Shown here piece after piece: positions 23,601 to 34,702 of a DNA stretch of 64,000 bases (the stretch's first letter is position 1; each line of letters starts with the position of its first letter). Source of the DNA: Gymnorhina tibicen (Eukaryota; Chordata; Aves; Passeriformes; Artamidae); the NCBI GenBank assembly GCA_013399875.1, contig VXAZ01000409.1, forward strand, positions 743 through 64,742, read 5' to 3'. The translations under genes were made by a program, and so were the position numbers. The notes under the pieces were generated by a model. That model was given only the letters and a program-made list of their open reading frames with translations, was not told the DNA's origin and searched no databases.

Positions 23601-24982
23601 TATATAATTGTATTGATATTTCAGGGTTTATCCAAACCTTGGGACTTGGGGTTTCCCCCTCATAACACCCAAATTGTACTTTCCAAACTGTTGCAAAATG
23701 TTTCCAGGAACTGACCATCCATGACAGGCCTTTACTCAGCCTACAAACGTATAACAGAGATGGAGAAACTATAATCTCTAACTGAGAAGTAAGACAGAGA
23801 ATCATTACTCCCATTCTAAAAGGGAAACACTCTTGAAATATCTTTATAAACTTTAGGGAGCATATTTTTGGGGGATGGGAAGGATTTTTATTGCTAATAA
23901 ATCAGGTACATGAAAGCAGACATCTGATGCCTGTTTTCAGGACAGTCTATGCCATCTCATTAATATCCTTTAAAATTGCTAGGGCTTTTAAAATGATATA
24001 ATATTGTGATGCTCTGCTTCTCTTCTCCTTAGCTGTGTGGGACAGTGACTCTGGCCTTCTTGTCCTGTCAACTGCATTAATGAAAACTGAATATATCTCA
24101 TGTAATAGTCAGTATTCCTTTGGTGAAGTGAAAGGAGTTCTTGGACTGTTACCAAGTATCTGAGAGCTCTTAATTGTCTTACGTCTTCTTAGACAAAACC
24201 AGGAATTACCAAGAATTGCCCCATGCTTCTTTTAGATGTTTTTACTGTTTACAGGTATAATTTTTCATCATTATTATCATCCCCATTGTTGTTGTTGTTG
24301 TAATTGTTGTGGTTCTTGTTATTGCTAAAATTATTCTGTATCTTTGCTTAATCTCAGGTTAAGCCTCAGATAGCATTAATGACTGCTAGCTGGCTCCAGT
24401 TTGAGAAGCCTGTAGTTCTGAAATTCAGCACTATCCCTTGCATTGGATATCACAGATTAAACACAGGAGAGACTTCAAATAACAGATCTATCCGCTGCAC
24501 AGTATCTCAGTAGAAGCCCTCAAAATCACTATGCTAGATAAGAGGATAAAATAGCTCATGCTGCAAAAAGGTAGTGTTTATGGCTCATTCTTTGGGTATG
24601 TGCTGAGGTAAAAAAGATTCAGCATGAGAAGCAGGAGAAAAGAATGAAACTCAGCAGATTGACAGAAGATTCAGAAGGCTTTTGATGCCAGTGACTAACA
24701 TAACTGTGTCATTTTCGGTTGAACTAATGGATTTACCTTCTACATTTAGACAAATTTATATACTAAATGACAACACAGAATTACATTTATTTACTGAGTA
24801 TTCAGGGACTTACAAGTATCTCTGCATGAGCAAGCAAATGTATCTCTTAAAATTGTTTGTATCTTTGCAAACATGTAACTACAGCATTTCACCACTAAAA
24901 TTTATGTTTCTTTCAGCAAGTAACAACGGATTCTGAGTTAGAAACAGAGACAGAAAAAGAGATGGAAATCGGTGGCTGATAA
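20691..24982. other. AT-rich stretch without recognised gene
   Basis: AT-rich DNA with a short (GTT)n-type run near 24,285-24,310. Frames at 21,352-21,609, 22,003-22,326, 23,232-23,814 and 24,682-24,936 lie on both strands and overlap. None has a recognisable product. Confidence 0.35.
24283..24330 (+). repeat. (TTG)n simple repeat
   Basis: A short run of TTG units (TTGTTGTTGTTGTTG) followed by imperfect units down to about 24,325. Confidence 0.7.
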
Positions 24983-26043
24983 TGTTCTGGATTCATCTGA
25001 GAGAGAGTTAATTTCTTCTTCGTAGCTGGTTGAGTGCTGTGTTTTGGATTCAATATGAGAATAATGCTAATTACACACTGATGTTTTGGCTGTTGCTAAG
25101 AAATGCTAGGGACTTGTTAGTGTCTCATTCTCTGCCAGTGAGGAGCTGCGCATGAAGCCAGCAGGCAGGATAGCCAAGACAGGTGACCTGAATTGGACAA
25201 AGGGATATTCCAATCATAGAATGTCATGCCCAGTATACAAACTGGGGTAGTTACCCAGAAGTGGGGTCATGTAAGGACTTAAAGAGCACAGTTCCCTGTC
25301 TCAAAAGGCCACAGAAGACACTTGCCGTAAGATAAGCCACCACAGCAGGAACTTGAGATAAGGAATTTGCAAGAGGATTTCAGGCCTGGCAGAGGTGAGG
25401 TCTGGTTAGCACATCCTGGTTAGTGCATCTAGACAAAAATTCTCACTGTGGCAAGCTGTGGAAAGGAAGCAACTGCTCATATACATATATCACCCCAAGT
25501 TATGGGAATAGCATGTACCACTACCCTATAGATAACCAGAACAGGCACTCTATAAGGTGGTACCCACAGAAGAACAACTCTGTGACTCCCAACACCAAGA
25601 AGCCTGGTGTGAAGAGGGACCAACAGAACACAGTGGGATCCACAGAGGGTGATTGTCTTTTAGTGATATCTCTCTCTGTCTTCCCTACACCAGCCTTTCC
25701 TATTTTTTCTATCTCTCTACCTCAAATTTACTGTTAATTAAGTCTGTATTATTGACTTCAGCACATGGTCTCTTTTGCACCTTAATTCAGGTAGAGGCAT
25801 CTTTCACTAATCCATTCATGACATACTGATGGAGATTCAGAGGTGGGCTGGACATCAGTCAGTGGGTGATGTCCAATTGTATTGTGCATTGCTTGTTGGG
25901 GTTTTTTTAATTATCATTACTATTATATTTTACTTAGTTTCAATTTTCAAACCATTCTTATCTCAACCTACATGTTTTCTTTTGATTTTCCTCCCCATTC
26001 CCCTGTGTGCTGCTTAGCTGCCAGCTGGGCTTAAACCACAACA
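24983..26043 (+). mobile_element. ERV LTR interrupted by a second LTR-like block
   Basis: The left part (24,983 to about 25,261) starts TGTTCTGGATTCATCTGAGA and contains GAGTTAATTTCTTCTTCGTA, GCTGGTTGAGTGCTGTGTTT, CACACTGATGTTTTGGCTGT and CCAGTATACAAACTGGGG. This is the 5' half of a well-known passerine solo LTR type. The right part (about 25,841-26,043) has GTGGGTGATGTCCAATTG, TATTGTGCATTGCTTGTTG, a TTATCATTACTATTAT tract, CTTATCTCAACCTACATG and the terminus GGGCTTAAACCACAACA, which is its 3' half. In that family the two halves are adjacent. Here some 580 bases separate them. No retroviral gene remains. Confidence 0.75.
25262..25840 (+). mobile_element. Second ERV LTR-like block nested in the LTR
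   Basis: Between the two halves of the host LTR lies a block with its own LTR-like order. It has a GACTCCCAACACCAAGAAG stretch, CAGAACACAGTGGGATCC, a CT-rich run, CTCTACCTCAAATTTACTG with TTAATTAAGTCTGTATTATT, then GACTTCAGCACATGGTCTC and TTTGCACCTTAATTCAGG. This resembles the 3' half of another avian ERV LTR type known from memory. The exact ends and a target-site duplication could not be fixed by eye. The frame at 25,423-25,737 is a chance frame within it. Confidence 0.55.
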
Positions 26044-27839
26044 GACATTTATAGCTAATTTTTGAATAGAAGACATCTCCTTCACCTGTGCAACTATTCT
26101 GAAATAAATCAGTGTCAAAGATTGTGTAAATGATATTTCCGTTTGGAAATATTTTTCCTTGATCTTGAATGGTAACATGTTTTATAACTAGCATTAGATT
26201 TAGAACAAGTAGGATCATTTATATTACAAATAAAGACCATTTTTGACTAGTGGGTCAGAGCAAATGATGTTGTTACTTAGATCATGTGATGTCCCATATC
26301 ACCAAATCTGCAATAGATATTGTGTTAGCTGGTTTGTTTAACATGACAAGGACATGATTGTCAGTTTCAGTCCCAGTGGAAACAGAAAAGCTAATCTTTT
26401 AATCAGATACTTGGCAGAATGCAATGCTTTTGTTCTGTATAGGTGAGTGAGATTGAGAGATTGCTATTCTGGCAAAATATGCTGTACTATCTAAAATAAT
26501 ATGAAAATGAAAAACAAATACAAAACATAGTCAGTCTAGTTGGACAACAAATTGAGTTCTTCTCTGTTGGATTTTTTTCTTGTCCTTGTGAAGTTGGCAA
26601 AAGTATTTCCAGTGCTTTGGGTAAAACAAATATTGGATCCACCATGACAGTGAAGTGTAACACATATAGTAATTCTGATGTACAGAGGCTGCTGCTTTGA
26701 ATTACAGGGTCACTCATGCAGTTCAGCTTGAAAATGGGACAGACACAAAATTTACCTTTGGAGTTCATGCAATATCTTAATTGAGGGATAATGTAATTAT
26801 TATACATTTCTGTCCCAGGATAAAAATCTCCTGCTGCTGGATGAAAGCCAAGGAAGCCAGACAGTTAATGAACATAAACACAGATGCAAATGTTTCCAAA
26901 GAGTGGACATTTGTCCTTGGGATATAATTTCAGTTGTTTCTGTGGGAGAAGGTAATTAAAAACTGAAATCATTGAACACGGATACATCACAGTGACAATT
27001 TTTCCTGCTAACCAGACTATGCCTAGAGGAATAAACTCCTCCTTATACTATTGGCTGCAAAGAGAGGCTTCTCTACTTAAAATATAAGTAAAAGCTTTGG
27101 ACACTCGACCTGAAGATATCCTGATTGCTGCCTTTCTTTGCCAAAGATTTTGTTATTTTCCTAGTGTTATCAGCTCTTATTTCACTTTTCATTTTTATAA
27201 CACTTTTCTTAGTGTTATCAGCTTTGCAGCATAGCTGCATACAGCTTCTCCCCACCTGCTTTAACTACTTCAAATTCACATGGATCTGCCTTATTATTTA
27301 TGGAGGTCTAATGCTTAAGAGGCTTCAATGTAAATATGGACCCAATTGTGTTACAGATACATCCTAGTAAGATTCCAGAGTCTGTTCTCTATGGAATTTA
27401 ACAGTTTGCTAAATATTTGTGTGTTTCCATATGATTTGCAGCTGTTCGTATTGCAATGTCTCTACTGAAACAAATATCTTCATTTTGTTTACAGATAAGC
27501 CTGGTATTCGAGAATGCAGGTGTTAGCTATAGATATATTACTAAATCATCTTGTCTGAACAATAAAGTTTTACAACTGCCATAAAATAAAACAATAGAGA
27601 AGACAACAAGTAGCTCTTCCTAGGCATACAAAGAACTGGGACAAGGAAGCCAGAAGTAGATTGGTCTGCTGATCAGTTCCTACCAATCAATTTTTTTTCC
27701 TAAATTATATTAATAAAAAATGGGTATCTACCTCTCTTAGGCTTTCTACAAAAATCACTGAGTCTTCCTATTTTCTGTAAATGTCAGTGACAATATCCTG
27801 GCATTAAGAAATCCTTTAAAAGGACTGAAACAGAAAGAC
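26044..27839. other. AT-rich stretch without recognised gene
   Basis: AT-rich DNA with a 14-bp direct repeat (27,162/27,210). Frames at 26,487-26,807 (minus) and 27,125-27,367 (plus) have no recognisable features. Confidence 0.35.
27162..27223 (+). repeat. Direct repeat, spacing 48 bp
   Basis: TAGTGTTATCAGCT occurs at 27,162-27,175 and again at 27,210-27,223, each preceded by a similar TTTTC(C)T tract. It is probably an old short duplication. Confidence 0.6.
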
Positions 27840-28025
27840 TTTAACATGGCTGTAAGGGAAACACACTGTCTCACTGAGAAAAATTTTCTGACCAGAGGGT
27901 TTGCAAGACTGTGGAACAATCTCCCTATGGAAATGATGTTGCATTATTTACCATAGATGCTGCCAATTAAACTGAACAGATCTCTGACAAAACTAGCTAT
28001 GTGAAGCTAGCTTTATGGAAAAAGT
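27840..28025 (+). mobile_element. Possible ancient CR1/L2-like 3' relic
   Basis: The order AAACACACTGTCTCACTGAG, GACCAGAGGGTTTGCAAGAC, TGTGGAACAATCTCCCTATG, GAAATGATG resembles the conserved 'gtggaacagattacct-gggaaatggtgg' part of old CR1-type 3' regions. Only about 100 bases are convincing. Confidence 0.4.
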
Positions 28026-31000
28026 GCTGGTCATTTGGTTATGAATTCCATGAGAGTTCTGCAGTTTGTGGTGGGCCCAGGTTCACATCTTTAGTATGTA
28101 ACACTTATCAATCACAACTGTAAGGGTAAAAAGTAGATCTTATAAACTGAAAATGGGACTTCCCTGTTTTTTACCCATTTGTGTTGTATTAACTGTTCCT
28201 ACTGCCAGAAATCCATGTGTAACATGAGTAAAGCTTCATTTTGAAATTTTTACTTCAAATAAAGGGATGCTTATTAATGCATGTCATTCAATTTGAAAGT
28301 ACTGAAACTGTTTCTAATAGCTTTCAAAATAATTTTGCAGCCTTCTTCTTCTAGAAGTCTTATAAATTAAGAAAATTTCAGTATTTGGATGGAAAAAACA
28401 AAACACTGGAGGTAATATTTTTCCCTTCTTATTGATGATCACCTTAAAAGATACAAAGAAGATTTCCAGAAACCTCACTAGCCTTGATTTTTCACATGCA
28501 CTCTGACCTTTTCTATCATACTGACAGTACAAAAGCCCTTTAAAATGGAAATAACCTAGTGGCTCAAGAGGTTCTTGATAAATAAAAATCAGTTTCACTG
28601 AGTACAAAGCAAGCTGAGGAAAATTAACCCTGTAGTTAAACACATTCTTCTGAAATAAATGCTAATTACACAGGGGAGAGAAAGTTCAAATGAGACCCTG
28701 AATCCCAACGCACAGAAAGTCAAACATGAACACAGGAAAGGTATCACTGCAACACACGTTACTCTAAAACAGGCAAAGAGTCCCCTGCCTCCTGCCCACA
28801 TCTATTGATTTTACAGCTGCACTTTTGTTCTTTTTGTTCCATACTTTATATGGTGATTTTTTCATTTCATAAAAGATCAAAATCTTGTTCCGAATCACAT
28901 CTGAAAGAACTTGGACTACCATCCTAAGAGTATTCAACTTCATTGAGGCATTAAATGCATTTCTGACTGCACTGCTCACAAAATTGTAGCCATAACAGAC
29001 AAACTAACCAAGGAAACTCATAGTAAATTCAACATGACACTTCCTTTTTCTTTCAAGTCAGAAAAAGTCAGAAAAAAATCAGACCATAAAGTAAGCAACA
29101 AATGTTATTATTTCTTTCTGTGTTCACTGACTTCTGGGGTAAAAATGCAGTTCAGGAGTAAGAAGAATGTATCGTGAACTTTGTCAAGAGACTGAAGATT
29201 AATCAGCAAGTGTCCAAGAAAGATCAGTGTGAAAAAAAACAGAATTTCAAGAATTTCTTAAGGAACTCTTACAGTCAGGCAAACTTAGTCATTCGTTGTA
29301 AATAAATTGGTTGTCTTACATCTGAATTTGAATTGTTCTTTTTACCTTAGCTGATATGCTTCAAATATCAGAAGAAAGCAATATTAAGCAGTAAATAATA
29401 CATTATAAATGACTGTTGCAGAAAGTAGGAATACTACAAAACTCAGGAAATTTGACCTAAGGCAAAACCATCAGTATTTATTATCATGCTTGGTTTGTTT
29501 TGGTTTTTTGTTTTTTTCTTTTCTAAGAGCATGAGAATATAACATCAACCTCTATAAAGTCCCTGGAAACAGACAAAAAAGCCTCAGAGAACTATAGTTT
29601 GGCAAATCTTGGCTTTTCAGATGAGTGAAAATTATTAATGGAAGTTTGATTTCTGCTATGTGATTTAGCTGCTTACATTCAAATATACATGTTGTTGGGG
29701 GAAGGTTTATCTAGGGTATTAGCAAAGACATTCAGAATGGTTTATTTAGGAAATTTTGCCAATCATTTAAAAAGCAAACCTATGATATATTCCTAGCAAT
29801 AGCATTCTGTATTTCTGGAAGAGCCTTGGACTCTGCTCTCTGCTTGTGAAAAGAAATAAAAAGAATTCTTCTGGAGGCATATGGCATGCCTTTTCCAACA
29901 GGCAAGAGATTTTATTACTAATTTGTTTTTATCATCTCTTTGGTGAAGTTAAGTATGTAATAAGCTACACACTCTTTTCCAGGAATTACATAAATCATCC
30001 TCGCTCTTGAAAAGGAAATTTGGCTGTATGAAAATAATAATTTAGTAAAATAAGATCTGTAATAAAAGGACTGTTTCAGTATTACAATCTGCTCATCTTA
30101 TAGAAATACCACCTGTACGTCCACTTGTAACAGATAGGCAACTTAAGGTTAATAAGCAGTTTAAAGAAAAATATCAGCTTAATCACCTGAAAGATCCCTG
30201 ATCCAACAGGTGTTTTAGGGTAATGCAACATAAGAAAAAACATTGGATCATAGGGTGTTTTGAGGGAGCTTGTAAATCCCTACTGCAAGCCCTGGCTGAT
30301 ACTAAAGAACTGGTTCTCTCACCAAGGAAAGGAAAGACCAGACAAACTGAGTTCATCAGCTGAGCAACCAGGTGTCAGTGGTGAACTTGAAAACGAGGCT
30401 CTGTGCTATGCAACAGATTTATTGATGTGATACTTAAATCTACATTTGTGTAAGAATATGTGATTCTATATCTTTATTGTGATCTCTATGATACTTACTG
30501 AACTGGAAAGAAAACCTCTCTCAGTAATTCAGGAATGAGAAGATTGTATTTCACTTCCAGTTTGAATTAAGCAGACTACAAAATGAAGTCATTTATAAGA
30601 CTGTAATTGTGCCATCAGTGACAGATGAGAGTAGTGATCTGAGTCTTTCTCCTTTCAAGCTCATTACAGAAGATTTAACACGGTGAATGACAGCACACTC
30701 ATTAAGAAACAGAGGTGTTTGGAAGATTTAATCCGAATGAGGAGAGTTGGCAACCATTAACATTTTTGTAGAAAATGCAGCAACCCAAATCCCCACAGGA
30801 ACCTTAGACTGAGATTTGCTCTCTCTGCTGGGTTATTAATGAATGTGTGAGGCTGGTGCAAATGAGTCATGAAGAGCTGCAGCAGATTTCTGTTTTCTTA
30901 AATGTTTCATTACACAACTAGACATTAACATCTGAATTTCAGCAGTAATTTTTAAAGCCCTAAATATTAATCAGTGTTTTCCACACAGAAATTAAATAGA

Positions 31001-33389
31001 TCTGAACAACATGTTTTATTGAAGTGTAAAATGTTTCATTATATGAAACCCAGTATCTAAAAGACAGTTGTTCAAACAGAACCATGTTCTTTTTTTGGTG
31101 TCTCCAGGATAAATAGTGAAAAGTTAGGTTTTGATTACCTACAAAACACTCACTTTACTCAAACTGAATTTTCTTTGAGATGCCTGCATTTTCAGAAAGG
31201 ATGGCATTTTGTTCACACAATTTATAAAACTGTTATACAGTCTTTTCAACATAAAATAAAACTGAAACACAACTCTTTCAAAGAAATGTTTCAGCATTAG
31301 TCCTCTGGGAAGTGGACTGTACTGTAGAAAACATAAAGAATAAAATATGTAACACCTACTTGTATCAGGAAGGTTAAACCACAGAATTTTCTTAAAATGT
31401 CAATGTTATGCAAAACAGACTCATTGAGAGTCTCCTGCACTGAGGAATCCTACACGATACTATACATCAAGAGCTATTTTTTTATCTAGAGGATAGATTA
31501 TGCTGTGACTGATTTTAAAAATATCAAGAGGAAAAAATAATTTTGTTATTCCTGCTGGAACAATATTCTGTCTCTTACCACATACATTTAATATCTCTTC
31601 TGAATCCTCTTTAGAGCCACCAGAGTCTTAAGGGATCAAGAAACGACTCACTCCGATTCTTTTTAATATATACATAACTGTGTTTTACAGATTTTTCTCA
31701 TAAAACATATTAGGATTCATATATTTTATGAAATATAAAACATTAGTTAGCAGTCTTTGTGGAATCATGACAGTACTACAAAAAGAATCAGGAAATTAGA
31801 GGAAATCCTATATATTAACAATTTACTTGTTAGTTCAACATAGGTATTTGAAAGCACTGGAACTATAACTGAAAACACAAGAATTCAAATTTAAAGAATG
31901 GTTAAAATATGTCAGTTTTAATATTTGAAAAGTATGGTTCCACAAGAAATGGAGGAAAAATTTTTCCATCCATACATTATTTATTAAGATCAATTTATTG
32001 AGTGCTGCAAGTAAAACCAATAATTAGCTGAGAATTATTGCATTTTAAATTCTCTTTCCAGTGTAGCTATTTTTCACTACAATAGATCTAAGGAAAAGAA
32101 AGGTACTGTGACTTTAAATTAATTTATGTTGAGCACAGTGGGTACCAAAATCAATTCAGGTTGCCATGACAACAGACACTGAAAATTTAAACATCCAGTG
32201 ACAGGCTGAACTCCCTGTAAAGAAGCTACTCTGCATTAAAATGATATACTAATAAAACATTAAACAGATCTCCATGCAATCTATTTATATTAAGCAGAAA
32301 GCTTGATTATAGCTTTTAAAGAATATGACTTTTTGGAAACTAAGTTTATTATTTCAGTTTAAATTTCTCTAGGATCTAAAGAGCGGCCTGAAGACCAGTA
32401 AGTAAGAAGATGAAGTAGCCAATTAAGAGGGACTCTTGGAAAAATATACCTTTTTATTTCTTTTTAGGAATGCAATTGCATTATCTGTCTGTCACATATA
32501 TCTGATTAAATTGCCTCTGCATCAAATATCATCCCATACACAAAATGATTCCTGTATATACAGCAGGTTGTCCTTTGCATACTCATTACAAGCAAGCATT
32601 TGAAAGCCTCATAATGCATAACTACTTCTCAGAAGGTTCTTTAATAACTTACAGAACTACTGAATTTAAGAATGAATATGTTGTACTTGCACTCAGCAGT
32701 TTGTATAAACCAGCCTCATCTATTCTAAATGCAGAAGAATTTGCTGCACACCTGTGCAGAAAGTTTCAAGTCATAAACATAAACCAAGTGGAGGGAAAAG
32801 CATTTTATTGTCTACCAGTCAAACTATCCAATAAAAGGATACAGAAGACATAGACAGGAAGTGAAACCACCACGATTTTTACTCTGAAAAATCACCATTT
32901 GACACTACGTTGAGCAGCAGACACTGCTTTAGATCTGGTGGGCAGAATTCCTCCCACAACAACAGACCTTTAATGGCTGTCCTATAAAAGATTCACATTC
33001 TGAAAAAGCTGTATCAGTTTTTGAAAAATAACTGATTGGCAATAATTCTAACCTAAGAGGATTTAATTAACTGTTCCTACTTCATGGTGTATTTAATTTA
33101 TACATTAATGTCATGAAAACATTGCCAAGATTTATGTCTAATTTTAATTTCCTTCTTAGTATTCCTCAAATTGCTCTCTTTAGTTTCTGACACTCCCAGT
33201 CTTCTACCATCTGTGAAACTGCACAGGAAGTTCAGACCATTGAAAAATCCATCCTGGAGAATTCCAAACATTTACAAAGATAATGATATTACTTTTCTCA
33301 ATATCAGCTTGTTTATATGTTCACAAATGAATGCCTTGCATACCACCTTAGTCATTGCTGAAGCACAACATCTGGATAAACACTGGCAC
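28026..33389. other. AT-rich stretch without recognised gene
   Basis: AT-rich DNA. Frames at 28,314-28,979 (minus), 31,835-32,020 and 32,545-32,853 are open, but none has a recognisable domain or a complete set of splice or poly(A) signals. A stretch near 30,800-31,020 has the texture of conserved noncoding DNA (balanced composition, TTATTAATGAATG and ATGTTTCATTA words), which cannot be tested here. Confidence 0.35.
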
Positions 33390-33620
33390 TCACTGTTGGC
33401 CTCCAGTGCACTACCAGGCTCTGCAACCTCCTTCCACCCACTCATCCCCTCTCCTCAGGGTTTGTCCATTTGTGCTCATGCCAGCTCTGACATAGCACAG
33501 TTGTGTTCCCAAGTTGCTGAGAGCAGACCTGCAGAGCAGGAGCTGGGAGAAGCCCCGTGGGACACTGTCCCTGCTTCTCCTGGGAGCTGCACCATGCTCT
33601 GGATAAAGTGTCTGGCTTGA
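33390..33620 (+). repeat. Unclassified interspersed repeat, copy 2
   Basis: This block matches the minus strand of 9,585-9,850: CTCCAGTGCAC, a C/T-rich CCTTCCACCCACTCATCCCC tract, GTGCTCATGCCAGCTCTGAC, ATAGCACAGTTGTG, CTGGGAGAAGCCCC and CTCCTGGGAGCTGCACCATG. The GC-richer sequence goes on to about 33,890 (CATCCTGGACCTGCCTCATT, TCCTTATATCCCGCTTGC), which may belong to the same element but has no counterpart in copy 1. The 149-codon frame running through it mixes repeat and flank and is not taken as a gene. Confidence 0.55.
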
Positions 33621-34376
33621 GCTACCCTGCAGGTATCCCTGTGTTCTTGTGCCTGGTCATGCATGTCCCTGCACCTGGCTATGACCCATCCTGGACCTGC
33701 CTCATTACCCTTGTGGAGTCATCTTGTTGTGTGTCCCTGGCTGCTGTCACTGCTCCCTGCTGTCCCCTGTCCCACAGCACTGTAGGGCTGCACCCTGTCT
33801 TCCTGCCTGCTCCACTGCCACCCCCAGACCCAGCAGCGCCCTCCTGGTGCTTCCTTATATCCCGCTTGCTGAACTGCTGATCTGACCCTTTACTGTGAAA
33901 GTTTCTTACCTTGTTTAAAGCAGGAAACACGATTGTTTATTTATGTAGGATTCTGTAGCAGCATAAGAAAGAAATGAAACATGAACAAAAACAAGGCACA
34001 GTTATTAGATCCAGTTATCCAGCTACATCCTGCGCATGCCAGAACATGCTTAGCACAGGTGCCTTCCTAATGCTCACGAAAGGCTCCAGGTGCTATACCC
34101 AGTAACAGCACAGCTACACCATACCACCACAATGACAAACCCGGAATAATCTGCCTTCCCAGCTGTAATGAAGACTTTGGAGCTTGCAAACTTCTTTTGC
34201 TGATCAGTCAAATTTTGTTTACCTTCTTCCCTGGACAATGTAGACAACATTTTTGAGGCAAGGCCTTTTCTGTTACCTTACCATGATACTGATGATACAA
34301 TATGGTGGGGATTTTTCAGTAATTAGTCCCTACTTATGCATCAAGAATGAGTGACTAACTGATTATGTCTTTTCAG
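33621..34376. other. GC-richer continuation of the repeat, then unique DNA
   Basis: To about 33,890 the DNA is pyrimidine- and GC-rich (CTGCTGTCCCCTGTCCCAC, TGCCACCCCCAGACCCAGC). This is unlike the background and probably belongs to the element at 33,390. Beyond it the sequence is ordinary. Confidence 0.35.
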
Positions 34377-34686
34377 GGCTTTCAGTAGACAGAACTTAAA
34401 GAGAGCTTCTCACACAGAGAAGAATTATGTGCTTGTGGTGACCTCTTGTGAATGCATTGAAAAGATGAGAAAATGGGAACATTTTGCCAGCAAAACAGGG
34501 CAGCTCTGTGCAGAAGCCAAAAGTAAGGCAGCAAATTTCCTGGAGAAGGAAAACATCTGGCGTCCTTCAGTGCTGCTGCTGAAGGGGAGGTCAAGACTGG
34601 TAGAATACCCCTGGGGATATGAGAGAGAAAGCAGACCATCCCTTCTCAGAAACAGATTGTCTAATCGTGTTCTAGGAAATGACTAG
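34377..34686 (+). CDS. Candidate terminal coding exon (speculative)
   Basis: A good splice acceptor (GATTATGTCTTTTCAG) is followed by a frame open for 102 codons in phase 1, ending in TAG at 34,684-34,686. An AATAAA signal lies at 34,697-34,702, eleven bases after the stop. The translation is mixed and charged (for example ASHTEKNYVLVVTSCECIEK, then LCAEAKSKAANFLEKEN and LVEYPWGYERESRPS), with no low complexity. I do not recognise a family and no upstream exon was found, so it could be the last exon of a spliced gene further left or of a noncoding RNA, or chance. An internal ATG at 34,467 is not needed if it is spliced. Confidence 0.28.
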
Positions 34687-34696
34687 GAACAGTGAA

Positions 34697-34702
34697 AATA
34701 AA
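34697..34702 (+). promoter_or_regulatory. Possible poly(A) signal AATAAA
   Basis: AATAAA directly after the stop codon of the candidate exon. Isolated AATAAA hexamers are common in AT-rich DNA, so only the position makes it notable. Confidence 0.25.

Noticed and set aside
28764..28979. Minus-strand frame with a plausible helical translation
   Set aside because: A single short frame with no recognisable domain and no acceptor or donor in a fitting phase; other frames overlap it.
32545..32853. 102-codon plus-strand frame with mixed composition
   Set aside because: No family features, no clear acceptor, and no conservation data. The AATAAA it contains lies inside the frame, which argues against a terminal exon.
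33171..33620. 149-codon plus-strand frame
   Set aside because: Its second half is the dispersed repeat shared with 9.6 kb, and its first half is unique AT-rich DNA with no features.
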